This document shows positions 57,301 to 64,000 of a stretch of DNA of 64,000 nucleotides, one piece after another. A program made the translations under genes and the position numbers. Origin of the DNA: Xanthobacteraceae bacterium (GTDB lineage Bacteria; Pseudomonadota; Alphaproteobacteria; Rhizobiales; Xanthobacteraceae); contig JAQGJU010000136.1 of NCBI GenBank assembly GCA_028290465.1, forward strand, positions 1 to 64,000, read 5' to 3'. The notes under the pieces were generated by a model. The model ran no database searches, was not told the DNA's origin, and worked only from the letters and a program-made list of their open reading frames with translations. The number at the start of each line of letters is the position of its first letter. Position 1 is the stretch's first letter.

Positions 57301-57946
57301 TGCTGTACGTTTCGCCGACGGCACCGGCGTGCCGCAGGATTTCGCGCAAGCTGCTGTCTGGTTCGAACGCGCCGCCAATCAGGGCCTCGCGCCGGCCCAG
57401 TTCCGGCTCGGCAGCCTGTACGAGAAGGGCCAGGGCGTGAAGAAGGACCTTCTGACCGCCCGCAAGCTTTATGTTTCGGCCGCCGACCAGGGCAATGCCA
57501 AGGCGATGCATAATCTCGCGGTGCTGCACGCCGAAGGCATTGAGGGCAAGCCGGACTACAAGGCCGCCGCGGGATGGTTCCGCAAGGCCGCCGATCTCGA
57601 CGTCTCCGACAGCCAGTACAATCTCGGCATCCTGTATGCCCGCGGCATCGGCATCGAGGTGAACTTGGCCGAATCCTACAAATGGTTCTCCTTGGCGGCC
57701 CGCCAGGGCGACAAGGAAGCGGTCCGCAAGCGCGACGACGTCGCCAACCGGCTCGATCCGCAAAGCCTGATGGCAGCCAAACTCGCGGTGCAGACCTGGA
57801 CCCCCGAGCCGCAGCCCGACGCCGCCGTGAACGTCAAAACGCCGCCCGGCGGCTGGGAGCGCCCATCCGCCAGCGCGCCGGCCAAGCCGAAGGCCCGTGC
57901 CGCCGCCCGCCCCGTCGCCCGCCAGGAAGCCAGCCTCGCTCACTGA
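54356..57946 (+). CDS. Membrane-anchored coiled-coil protein with periplasmic SEL1 repeats
   Basis: The product is about 1196 residues from the ATG at 54356; a GTG four codons earlier is possible. The N-terminus (WNVRGVRREARETAREAARR) is followed by coiled coils and Pro-rich linkers to about residue 790. One membrane helix (IVLLALGTTYAVSTML) lies near 800, then a second Pro/Ala-rich linker. Four SEL1 repeats lie at about 968-1120 (AVWFERAANQGLAPAQFRLG, AESYKWFSLAARQGD). The layout recalls PodJ-like polar organisers: cytoplasmic coiled coil, helix, periplasmic SEL1 part. A cell-pole or division role is inference. A CtrA-like site upstream would fit. Confidence 0.82.
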   Translation: MKSGVPWNVRGVRREARETAREAARRSGVPLGEWLNQAIIESAIDDGVVPAHLDEGEPDTDPFPFAAMNGRLDELTQQLERLRQVTTAVPLTTTPLPPQPVLHDDLTSQRLADTIGRLDGRLDQLIHEGRAATDEIERRVNAVDRTLASLTRETPPPPPPVMTPPVMKAPAAQLDMRAPPADSVMRAPPAPMAPLGPPTRPYGPNFLDQAIAEITARQRALDAEPAHTPPPPAPAFVPDTYTPPLQPSYNDPVPRSPTQDMSGLEQQLRHITSQIETLRQPPPPSGIEQAIGALRADLAEIARTLTDALPRRAVESLEGEVRALAARVDESRHSGVDNSTLSTLSGIERGLAEVRDALRGLTPAESLVGLGSAVNALSQKIDLISATHHDPGALAQLEGAISGLRGIVTHVASNDSLTRLQDEVRGLAAKIDRVTSQTGSSDTLNMLEQRIASLADAMENRNQGGELVPPQYDAIVKSLVDKIEKVQLSRGDHMALGHLENRIAQLVERLDASDARFGHLESIERGLVDLLVHLEEMRSASGGNAIRSAPDTKPPVVEALKQDIAALQATTQEKLEDVHGTIEKVVDRLAMIESGMRSQPPPPGPPSPPQPPQPQRQPQTSSAPLPPPQMPAAPQLEPAPVKAQQASQVLPPQAAPQPAKLAPAPLPPPTRAPAPAPQAAPQHVAPPHVAAPRPPIDPDLPPDHPLEPGSRGRVSGSPAERIADSEAALGPAKPPVIADPGGRSNFIAAARRAAQAAAAEMPDRPAYRGEPGFAPATAAGDSQPLSKSLSSRVKMMFSGAGIVLLALGTTYAVSTMLSEPDFDRAAELTEPAPPRRQAALPELPIMAAPPSKAFQAAPLPSAGTLPGGRTNNLPTAGVLSMIAPPAASVLIAPSADRTRPPSAGDVTGSVPSTATVPQAPHPVAAAVPSIVPPVMPPIVASPSLTPSVAALPSPGEEPPAAIGGAILRTAAAKGDAAASYEVAVRFADGTGVPQDFAQAAVWFERAANQGLAPAQFRLGSLYEKGQGVKKDLLTARKLYVSAADQGNAKAMHNLAVLHAEGIEGKPDYKAAAGWFRKAADLDVSDSQYNLGILYARGIGIEVNLAESYKWFSLAARQGDKEAVRKRDDVANRLDPQSLMAAKLAVQTWTPEPQPDAAVNVKTPPGGWERPSASAPAKPKARAAARPVARQEASLAH

Positions 57947-57963
57947 ACCCCTGTATTATTGAG

Positions 57964-58047
57964 TATTTTCCGGCGAAGCGGGTACCGGTTCGCCGCAGAA
58001 AATGCCATCAGGTTACGAATCTAGAGCGCGTCGCCGGATGCGCTCTC
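57964..58047. repeat. Intergenic palindromic repeat (different family)
   Basis: Two dyads lie in tandem. ATTTTC-CGGCGAA pairs with TTCGCCG and GAAAAT over 57965-58002, and GAGCGCGTC pairs with GATGCGCTC at 58024-58045. The two-dyad layout and the GAGCGCGTC start recall the two-arm repeat, but the sequence differs, so I treat it as a related or separate family. It follows the SEL1-gene stop. Confidence 0.55.
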
Positions 58048-58055
58048 ATGTTCAT

Positions 58056-58070
58056 AATTGCGCGGCAATT
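58056..58070. promoter_or_regulatory. Short perfect dyad before the TauE/SafE gene
   Basis: AATTGC-GCG-GCAATT is a 15-bp perfect palindrome about 100 bases before the permease start, in the only AT-richer part of this gap. It could be an operator. There is no supporting second copy in the window. Confidence 0.3.
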
Positions 58071-58171
58071 GAGCGTTTAACGATTACGGCGACCGACGGG
58101 CGCGAATCGCACCCATACTCGGCGCGCGTACGGGGCGCGTATTGTCCCGATAACCTGCGGAATGCCCGCCT

Positions 58172-59101
58172 GTGCAGATCTATCTCCCGATCGCCGACAT
58201 CCCGGTCAACATCTTCCTGGTGTTGGCGATGGGGCTGGCGGTGGGCTTCATTTCGGGCATGTTCGGCATCGGCGGCGGCTTCCTGATGACGCCGCTGTTG
58301 ATCTTCATCGGCATCGCACCCGCGGTCGCGGTCGCCAGCGTATCGACCCATATCGCGGCCTCCTCGCTGTCCGGCGCGATCTCGTATTGGCGGCGGCGCG
58401 CGATCGACGTGCCCTTGGCCGTCATGCTGCTGGCCGGCGGCATTCTCGGCACCGCCGGCGGCGTCTGGCTGTTCACCCTGCTACGGTCGCTCGATCAGCT
58501 CGATCTGATGATCGGCTTGTCCTACGTGACGCTGCTCACCGCGGTCGGCGGCCTGATGATCGCCGAAAGCGTACGAGCCATCATCCGCTCGCATCAAGGG
58601 AAACCGGTCGACCTGCGCCGGCCCGGCAGCCATGCCTGGTTTCACGGCCTGCCGTTCAAGGTCCGCTTCAAGCGCTCGCGCATTTACGTCTCGGCGATCC
58701 CGGTCTGGACCATCGGCTTCATCATCGGCTTCGTCGGCGCCATCATGGGCATCGGCGGCGGCTTCCTGCTGGTGCCGATGCTGATCTACTTCCTGCGGGT
58801 ACCGACCGCGACCGTGATCGGCACCTCGATGGTCCTGACCCTCGTCACCATGGCGTCTGCCACCGTGATGCATGCTGCGACCAACCATCTGGTCGATGCC
58901 CTGTTGGCACTGATCCTGATGGTCGGCGGCGTGATCGGCGCGCAGTTCGGCGCGCGGGCCGGACAGAAAATGAGCGGAGAGCGGCTGCGGCTGCTGCTCG
59001 GCGTCCTGGTGCTGGCGGTTGGACTGCGCTTCGCGATCCAACTGATCGTCACGCCGGATGATCTGTATTCGATCCGCATCATCGAGACGGCAGCGCCATG
59101 A
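58172..59101 (+). CDS. TauE/SafE (TSUP) family membrane permease
   Basis: The 309-residue protein has about eight membrane segments and the two glycine motifs of the TSUP family, one per half: GMFGIGGGFLMTPLLIFIG and AIMGIGGGFLLVPMLIYFL. TSUP proteins export sulfite, sulfoacetate or related anions. It begins at a GTG. Its stop overlaps the start of the next gene by four bases (ATGA), so the two are a coupled pair. Conserved pairing with TIGR02186 proteins occurs in rhizobia, which suggests a complex. Confidence 0.92.
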   Translation: MQIYLPIADIPVNIFLVLAMGLAVGFISGMFGIGGGFLMTPLLIFIGIAPAVAVASVSTHIAASSLSGAISYWRRRAIDVPLAVMLLAGGILGTAGGVWLFTLLRSLDQLDLMIGLSYVTLLTAVGGLMIAESVRAIIRSHQGKPVDLRRPGSHAWFHGLPFKVRFKRSRIYVSAIPVWTIGFIIGFVGAIMGIGGGFLLVPMLIYFLRVPTATVIGTSMVLTLVTMASATVMHAATNHLVDALLALILMVGGVIGAQFGARAGQKMSGERLRLLLGVLVLAVGLRFAIQLIVTPDDLYSIRIIETAAP

Positions 59102-59877
59102 CGAGATGCGCGCTCACGGTTCTGGTTCTGATCGCCGGCCTCGCCGGCACGCCGGCGATGGCGGCCGAGCAATTGATCACGTCGCTGTCCAACCATCGGG
59201 TGAGGGTGACGTCGAGCTTCATTGGCGCCGAACTGGTGCTGTTCGGCGCCATCGACGAAGAGCGTCCCGAACTGATCGCGCGGCGCGGCTACGATATCGT
59301 CGTCACGGTGCGCGGTCCGCCCATGGCGGCGCGCACGCGCCGGAAAGAGCGTGTCCTCGGCATCTGGGTCAACACGGAGTCGCGGCTGTTCGTGAACGCG
59401 CCGGCCTATCTGGCGGTACTGAGCAATAAGCCCGTCGAGCAGATCGCCAGCGCCGACGTGCTGCGCCGCGAACAGGTTGGCATCGACAATTACCTGCTGC
59501 CGCAGCAAATCGGCCCCGACATCGGCGATGTAGTGCGCGACGATCCGTTCCGCGCCGCCTTCGTCCGATTGCGCAGCGAGCCGGGCCTGTATCGCGAGGA
59601 CACGGCCGGCGTCACCTTCCTGTCGCCGACGCTGTTCCGCGCCTCGATCCCGTTGCCGGCCGAGGTGCCGATCGGCAACTATTCGGTGGACGTTAAATTG
59701 TTCGCCAATGGCCAGCAGGTGGCGCGCAACAATTCGGCGCTCGAAGTCGTCAAGGTCGGCTTCGAGCAGTTTGTGGCCAATGCGGCGCAACGCCACGGCA
59801 TCTGGTACGGCCTCGCCACCGCCGCGATGGCGCTGCTGACCGGCTGGTTCGCCAGCGTGGTGTTCCGGCGAGATTGA
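59098..59877 (+). CDS. TIGR02186 family membrane-anchored periplasmic protein
   Basis: The 259-residue protein has a signal peptide (LTVLVLIAGLAGTPAMAA) and a long periplasmic beta-rich domain (LSNHRVRVTSSFIGAELVLFG, VTVRGPPMAARTRRKERVLG, PVEQIASADVLRREQVG). One C-terminal membrane helix (GLATAAMALLTGWFASVVF) ends it. It matches the alphaproteobacteria-restricted TIGR02186/PF09608 family of unknown function. Translational coupling to the TSUP permease points to a shared transport or sensing job at the membrane. It is convergent with the GNAT toxin gene. Confidence 0.88.
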   Translation: MTRCALTVLVLIAGLAGTPAMAAEQLITSLSNHRVRVTSSFIGAELVLFGAIDEERPELIARRGYDIVVTVRGPPMAARTRRKERVLGIWVNTESRLFVNAPAYLAVLSNKPVEQIASADVLRREQVGIDNYLLPQQIGPDIGDVVRDDPFRAAFVRLRSEPGLYREDTAGVTFLSPTLFRASIPLPAEVPIGNYSVDVKLFANGQQVARNNSALEVVKVGFEQFVANAAQRHGIWYGLATAAMALLTGWFASVVFRRD

Positions 59878-59882
59878 CGGTT

Positions 59883-60407
59883 TTATTCGATCGCTCGGAT
59901 CGTGGCGGCAATGTCGGTAAGCCGGACCATCAGCGTCATCGGATCTGCCGGGGATTCGGCGAATCCCCATTTTGCGTAGAAGCGCTTGGCCTGATCCGAA
60001 ATGGCATGAACCATGATCCCGCGCACGCCGGCCTGGTCGGCCACTTGCGCCGTCCGCAAGATCGCGTCTTTGAGCAGCGCGCTGCCGATCCCGCGATTAT
60101 TCCAAGAACGATCCACGGCCAGCCGCCCAAGAAGCATCATCGGCACCGGGTCTGGCATATTACGGCGAAGCGGCCCGGTGGCATACTGGTGCGAGATCGT
60201 GCCGGCAGATAGGCAATAGTAGCCGACGACCGTGGCCGAGCCTGCGCACACGACGAAGGTGCGGGAGGCGCCTGTCGCCTGATTGCCGCGGGCGCGACGG
60301 CGAAGCCACTCGTTGAGCGACGCCTCTTCGCAGTCAAACAGGCTCAGATCGTGCTGATCGAAAAGCGGCTGCGGAGCAACGAGCGCCTCACCGGATGCGG
60401 AGCTCAT
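59883..60407 (-). CDS. GNAT-type toxin (TacT/AtaT-like)
   Basis: The 174-residue acetyltransferase fits the toxin group that acetylates aminoacyl-tRNA and stops translation. It has FDCEEASLNEWLRRRA near the start, acetyl-CoA loop residues NRGIGSALL, and the catalytic-type tyrosine in RFYAKWGFAES. Its ATG overlaps the antitoxin stop by four bases (ATGA). The partner antitoxin is upstream on the same strand, the normal order. All conserved segments look intact, so it is probably active when free. Confidence 0.88.
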   Translation of the reverse strand: MSSASGEALVAPQPLFDQHDLSLFDCEEASLNEWLRRRARGNQATGASRTFVVCAGSATVVGYYCLSAGTISHQYATGPLRRNMPDPVPMMLLGRLAVDRSWNNRGIGSALLKDAILRTAQVADQAGVRGIMVHAISDQAKRFYAKWGFAESPADPMTLMVRLTDIAATIRAIE

Positions 60408-60679
60408 TCCCAGGGCGATTTCCGTTCAAGCAAACGCTTCAGTTCGGGAATGACTCGCGGGGGCGCGTCGAGCATCGTCTGAAACGCCATCCATTGTTCG
60501 GCGGTGAGGGAAACCGTTCGCCGGTCTGCCAATGTTTCCTCGGCACGCTCCAAGGCGCTTTGCAGCACGAACTCACTGACCGAACGGTGGGACGCTTCGG
60601 CAGCCGCAAATAGCCGCTGCTTGGCCTCCGGGGTGAGGCGCAGATCGAGCTTTTCGGTACGGGCGGTTCGCGAGGTCAT
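60404..60679 (-). CDS. DUF1778 antitoxin (TacA-like)
   Basis: The 91-residue protein has an N-terminal ribbon-helix-helix (KLDLRLTPEAKQRLFAAAE, SVSEFVLQSALERAEE) that binds the operon promoter. A C-terminal segment (RTVSLTAEQWMAFQTMLD) would wrap the toxin. The ATG at 60679 follows GAGGAG; nine codons more are open upstream. Autoregulation is expected in this family, and a palindrome overlaps the candidate -35 element. Confidence 0.88.
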   Translation of the reverse strand: MTSRTARTEKLDLRLTPEAKQRLFAAAEASHRSVSEFVLQSALERAEETLADRRTVSLTAEQWMAFQTMLDAPPRVIPELKRLLERKSPWE

Positions 60680-60696
60680 GGAAATCTCCTCGCTTA

Positions 60697-60729
60697 TATA
60701 TAGCATGCTCGCCCGACAATGTCATGACA
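60697..60729 (-). promoter_or_regulatory. Candidate promoter and operator of the TacAT-type operon
   Basis: On the minus strand TGACAT (60724-60719) and TATATA (60702-60697) are 16 bases apart. The perfect palindrome TGTCATGACA (60720-60729) overlaps the -35 element. This is where a ribbon-helix-helix antitoxin would bind. The AT content here is far above the surroundings. Confidence 0.5.
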
Positions 60730-60788
60730 ATTCTGTTGGACAGGTCAGCGCCATGTCGACAGCACCTCACCTCACCCCAAACAATCCT

Positions 60789-61526
60789 TCACCCCAAACA
60801 ATCCTTCGCTGCGAACGCATATAGCCGCCGATCGCCCAGCATATGCGCCGTGAAGGCGCGCGAGCCGAACACCACCGAGAACGCCGCATGCCGCACATTG
60901 AGCCCGCCCGCATAGGCGCCGCAGGCCGGCATCACCATCGCGCGTCCGTCGGTCGCAAAACAACGCCGCGCCACCGCGCGACCACGACTGGCGATGCGGG
61001 CCATCGGATGCAGATGGCCGGAAATCTCACCGTCCGGCGCATTGCGGCTCGGCTCATGGCGAAACGTAAGAGGACCGAGCGCGAGGATGGTCGCGAAATG
61101 CCCGCCGATGCCTTCGGCCGGTTCCGGATCGTGATTGCCGGCGATCCACAGCCAGTCGCGGCCGCGCTGCAAATCGACCAGCGTCGTGCGGTCCGTGTCG
61201 GACAGTCGCGCCGGTCCGTCGCCATCGTGGAAACTGTCGCCGAGTGCGATCACCAGGCGCGGCGCATATCGGGCGATCAACTGTCCGAGCAGGCCCAGCG
61301 TCGCACCGGTATCGTAGGGCGGCAGCAACATGCCGCGCCGCGCGAACGACGAGCCTTTCTCCAGATGCAGGTCGGAAACCACCAGCAGGCCTTGGTCCGG
61401 CCAGTACAGCGCGCCGGCCCGATCCGCGACCAGCGTCACGCCCGCGAGTTGGATTTCGCCCGCGTCAAATGATGACGGCTCCCCTCCCCCTTGCGGGGAG
61501 GGGTCGGGGGTGGGGGTATGAAACAT
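60789..61526 (-). CDS. pdeM: Ligase-associated DNA damage response endonuclease PdeM
   Basis: The metallophosphoesterase has all calcineurin-type motifs: LLVVSDLHLEKGSSFARRG, ALGDSFHDGDGPA, WIAGNHDPEP and GHLHPMARIAS. The family is linked to a Lhr-type helicase and a DNA ligase in bacterial repair. The N-terminus is unclear. From the ATG at 61526 the first 20 residues (PTPDPSPQGGGEPSS) are translated G/C-tract repeat. The family's own sequence begins about residue 23, where a GTG at 61439 is the only nearby alternative. A longer frame to 61667 is mostly repeat. It lies downstream of lhr on the same strand. Confidence 0.85.
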   Translation of the reverse strand: MFHTPTPDPSPQGGGEPSSFDAGEIQLAGVTLVADRAGALYWPDQGLLVVSDLHLEKGSSFARRGMLLPPYDTGATLGLLGQLIARYAPRLVIALGDSFHDGDGPARLSDTDRTTLVDLQRGRDWLWIAGNHDPEPAEGIGGHFATILALGPLTFRHEPSRNAPDGEISGHLHPMARIASRGRAVARRCFATDGRAMVMPACGAYAGGLNVRHAAFSVVFGSRAFTAHMLGDRRLYAFAAKDCLG

Positions 61527-61638
61527 ACCGACGCGCATGTCGAACTCAGTCCCCCACCCGGCTCGCACGCAGCCAAGTGTACGCAGGCTGCGTAAACTTG
61601 CCTGCGATGCTCGCCACCTTCCCCACAAGGGGGAGGGT
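61481..61638. repeat. Composite of two inverted G/C-tract repeats with a nested hairpin
   Basis: Element one, 61481-61516, has CCCCTCCCC/GGGGAGGGG plus a G-rich tail. Element two, 61551-61638, lies in the opposite orientation, with CTTCCCC/GGGGGAG at its far end. Between them is the dyad GGTATG-AAA-CATACC (61515-61529). Element two contains the conserved-loop hairpin at 61582. It separates lhr from pdeM and runs into the pdeM 5' end. Confidence 0.7.
61582..61606. repeat. Hairpin with conserved TGCGTAAACTT loop, copy 2
   Basis: CGCAGGC and GCCTGCG pair perfectly around the loop TGCGTAAACTT, identical to the loop at 22791-22815. There the stem is CGCAGAT/ATCTGCG. It is embedded in a G/C-tract repeat here and in a two-arm repeat there, so it appears to be an independent module. 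Confidence 0.6.
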
Positions 61639-61685
61639 AAGGAAAGAGACACCAGCGAATTGCTCACGGCAGAAATTGCATTCGC

Positions 61686-64000
61686 TCACTGCATCGCCTC
61701 TTTGATCAAATCGTCCGCCGCCTCGGCCAGCAGATCTTCCGAGGCTTCACCGTGCACCGACTCGCGGCCGATCTCCAGCAGCACCGGAACCGCCAGCGGC
61801 GACACATGGTCGAGCGCCTTATGGACGATCCGGCCTTTGATTCGCGACAGCATGTCGGACAGCCGGCGAATATCCAAGAGTCCGCTGGCCGCATCGGCCC
61901 GCGCCGCGCGCAACAGGATGTGATCGGGCTGGTGCTTGCGCAGCACGTCGTACACCAGATTGGTCGAGATCGTCACGTTGCGCCGGGTTTTATCCTGGCC
62001 CGGGAAACGGCGCTCGATCAGCCCGGCAATGACCGCGCATTGCCGGAAGGTGCGCTGCATCAGTGGCGTCTCGGCGAGCCAGGCTTCGAGATCGTCGCCC
62101 AGCATGTCGTGATCGAACAGCGCATCGAGCGACAGCGCGCCGCGCCGGATCGCGAATTCCAGATCGCCGAGGCCCCATACGGCCAGCGCATATTCGTTGG
62201 CCACGAAGCCGAGCGGGCGCATCCGCGCACGCTCCAGCCGCCGGGTCAGCAACATGCCGAGAGTCTGATGCGCGAGGCGTCCCTCAAACGGATAGCACAC
62301 GAGGTAATATTTGGCGGCGCGCGGAAACGTCTCGATCAATAATTGGCTTTTACCCGGCACCATCGAGCGCCAAGCCTGGATGTCCAGCCATTCGCGCACC
62401 TGATCGGGCAGCGCGCGCCATTGCTCGGGCGCCGCCAGAATGCCGCGCACCCGGTCGGCCAGATAGGTCGAGAGCGGAAACTTGCCGCCCGCATAGGCCG
62501 GCACTTTCGGATCGGTCGCATGGCTGCGCGACACATAGACCTCGTCGTCGATCAGCGCTTCGAATTGCAGGATCTCGCCGGCGAACACGAAGGTGTCCTT
62601 GCTGGACAGTCCCTCGATGAAATCTTCCTCGATCTCACCAAGCACGCGCCCGCCATGTCCGATCGGCCCGGTACGGCCGGAGCCGCCGCCGCGCGAGCGC
62701 ACCAGCCGCACCTTGAGCATCGGCGACTCGACGATGGTGCCGATATTCATGCGATAGCGTTGCGCGACGCGCGGATTGGCGACCCGCCATTTGCCGTCGG
62801 TACCAAGGCGGATCTTGGCGAAGCGTTCATACGCCTTGAGCGCATAGCCGCCGGTCGCGACGAAATCGACGACCGCGTCGAATTCCGCGCGCGTCAGTTC
62901 CGCATAGGGCGCAGCGCTGCGCACTTCTTCGTACAGATCGTCGGCCCGAAACGGCTCGCCGCAGGCGCAGCCGAGTATGTGCTGCGCCAGCACGTCAAGC
63001 CCACCGGTGCGCAATGGCGGCGTGTCCTGCGCGTTCTCGGCGATGGCCCCGATCGCCGCGTGACACTCCAGCACCTCGAAACGGTTGGCCGGCACCAGTA
63101 CAGCCTGCGACGGCTCGTCGAGGCGATGGTTGGCGCGGCCGATGCGCTGCATCAGGCGGCTGGAGCCCTTCGGCGCGCCGACATTGATCACCAGATCGAC
63201 ATCGCCCCAGTCGACGCCGAGATCGAGCGATGAGGTGCACACCACCGCTTGCAGCTTGCCGGCCGACATCGCGTCCTCGACCTTGCGGCGCTGCGCGACG
63301 TCGAGCGAGCCGTGATGCAGCGCTATCGGCAAATTGTCGTCGTTGATGCGCCACAGCGACTGGAAAATATTCTCGGCCTGGCTGCGGGTGTTGACGAAAA
63401 TCAATGAGGTCTTGTGGCGTTTGATGAGGTCGTAGATTTCGCCGAGTGCGTGCTGCGCCGAATGGCCGGCCCACGGTAGATGCTCGCGCGTATCCAACAG
63501 ATCGACCACCGGGGCGGCGCCGCCCGACGCGATGACCAGATCGGCCATCGCCGGCGTCGTACCGTCGGCGCTTCGCTGCGGCATCAGATAGCGGCAGAGG
63601 TCATCCGGCGTGGCGACCGTGGCCGATAGGCCGACGCTGGTGAGCTGCGGCGCCATGCGAAACAGTCGCGCGAGGCCAAGCGATAGCAGATCGCCCCTTT
63701 TTGATGTGACCAGCGCGTGCAACTCGTCGAGCACGACGCGCCTGAGATTCTTGAACAGATACGGCCCGTCGGGCGACGCGAGGATCAGCGCCAACTGTTC
63801 CGGTGTGGTCAGCAGAATGTCCGGCGGATCGCGCTTCTGCCGCTGACGCTTGGATGCGGGCGTGTCGCCGGTGCGGGTCTCGATGCGGATCGGCAGTTGC
63901 ATCTCGGCGACCGGCGTTTCGAGATTGCGCGCGATGTCGACTGCCAGCGCTTTGAGCGGCGAGATATAAAGCGTGTGCAGGCCGCCGCGCCACTTTTCTT
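61686..64000 (-). CDS. Ligase-associated Lhr-type DEXH-box helicase (partial, runs off window)
   Basis: Over 770 residues are visible; the N-terminus lies beyond base 64000. Helicase motifs seen from the edge inwards are Ia (LYISPLKALAVDI), LLTTPEQLALILASPDGP, the Walker B variant DELHALVTSKRGD, SLSATVATPDD (motif III), and in domain 2 IFVNTRSQAENIFQ, VCTSSLDLGVDWGDVD and QRIGRANHRLDEPSQ (motif VI). The C-terminal Lhr core follows. It is the ATP-dependent partner of PdeM in a repair cassette. The matching ligase gene, if present, would lie outside this window. An internal ATG at 63902 is not the start. Confidence 0.93.
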   Translation of the reverse strand, partial: EKWRGGLHTLYISPLKALAVDIARNLETPVAEMQLPIRIETRTGDTPASKRQRQKRDPPDILLTTPEQLALILASPDGPYLFKNLRRVVLDELHALVTSKRGDLLSLGLARLFRMAPQLTSVGLSATVATPDDLCRYLMPQRSADGTTPAMADLVIASGGAAPVVDLLDTREHLPWAGHSAQHALGEIYDLIKRHKTSLIFVNTRSQAENIFQSLWRINDDNLPIALHHGSLDVAQRRKVEDAMSAGKLQAVVCTSSLDLGVDWGDVDLVINVGAPKGSSRLMQRIGRANHRLDEPSQAVLVPANRFEVLECHAAIGAIAENAQDTPPLRTGGLDVLAQHILGCACGEPFRADDLYEEVRSAAPYAELTRAEFDAVVDFVATGGYALKAYERFAKIRLGTDGKWRVANPRVAQRYRMNIGTIVESPMLKVRLVRSRGGGSGRTGPIGHGGRVLGEIEEDFIEGLSSKDTFVFAGEILQFEALIDDEVYVSRSHATDPKVPAYAGGKFPLSTYLADRVRGILAAPEQWRALPDQVREWLDIQAWRSMVPGKSQLLIETFPRAAKYYLVCYPFEGRLAHQTLGMLLTRRLERARMRPLGFVANEYALAVWGLGDLEFAIRRGALSLDALFDHDMLGDDLEAWLAETPLMQRTFRQCAVIAGLIERRFPGQDKTRRNVTISTNLVYDVLRKHQPDHILLRAARADAASGLLDIRRLSDMLSRIKGRIVHKALDHVSPLAVPVLLEIGRESVHGEASEDLLAEAADDLIKEAMQ

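Overview
The window reads as chromosomal DNA of an alphaproteobacterium of the order Hyphomicrobiales, probably in the Bradyrhizobium/Rhodopseudomonas/Pseudolabrys neighbourhood. The evidence is high GC content, an atpI-atpB-atpE-atpF'-atpF unit with duplicated b-type subunits, a single-gene 5-aminolevulinate synthase, a FixLJ-type two-component pair, a ctaC-D-B-G-E oxidase cluster that runs on into thrC and an M16 peptidase, and several interspersed palindromic repeat families of the kind common in this group. I see no rRNA, tRNA, CRISPR array, phage or transposase gene. No species call is possible from sequence reading alone.

Layout. 0.1-7 kb: a sugar-acid type IlvD/Edd dehydratase; a large membrane protein paired with a GT2-GtrA glycosyltransferase (cell-envelope glycosylation); hemA. 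7-16 kb: an AbrB-family membrane protein, a FixJ-like regulator with a FixL-like kinase that lacks the heme-ligand histidine, a very large transporter-fused hybrid histidine kinase, a flavoprotein and a NarL/LuxR regulator. 16-20 kb: YjbQ, a secreted coiled-coil protein and the ATP synthase Fo operon. 20-25.6 kb: a HAD hydrolase, a lipoprotein, a GNAT enzyme, an M16 peptidase and thrC. 25.8-32.4 kb: the aa3 cytochrome oxidase operon on the minus strand with assembly factors Cox11, Surf1 and heme O synthase. 32.8-46 kb: IalB, TldD, a decayed CcdA-like antitoxin, small envelope proteins, a Kef-type antiporter, LysR, an EamA exporter, YbaK, GshA, a DUF2236 protein and an MFS transporter. 46-54 kb: a fatty-acid oxidation cluster (FadJ-like, thiolase and two acyl-CoA dehydrogenases) that also holds a DUF559 gene cassette and a frameshifted PAS gene. 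54-64 kb: a long SEL1-repeat envelope protein, a TauE/SafE permease with its TIGR02186 partner, a TacAT-type toxin-antitoxin pair, and the PdeM/Lhr repair pair, of which lhr runs off the right edge.

Themes. Respiration and energy dominate: hemA, heme O synthase, the aa3 oxidase, the Fo sector and an oxygen-type two-component system. A FixK-type box lies upstream of hemA. Beta-oxidation genes form a second block.

The most unusual structure is the repeat landscape. A two-arm hairpin repeat occurs six times, and its stem bases change in compensating pairs between copies. It supplies the stop codons of two genes. Separately, a DUF559 nuclease-like gene sits exactly between 55-bp inverted copies (one mismatch) of a G/C-tract repeat that also provides its stop codon. 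A third 25-nt hairpin with an invariant loop and covarying stem is nested in two different repeat contexts.
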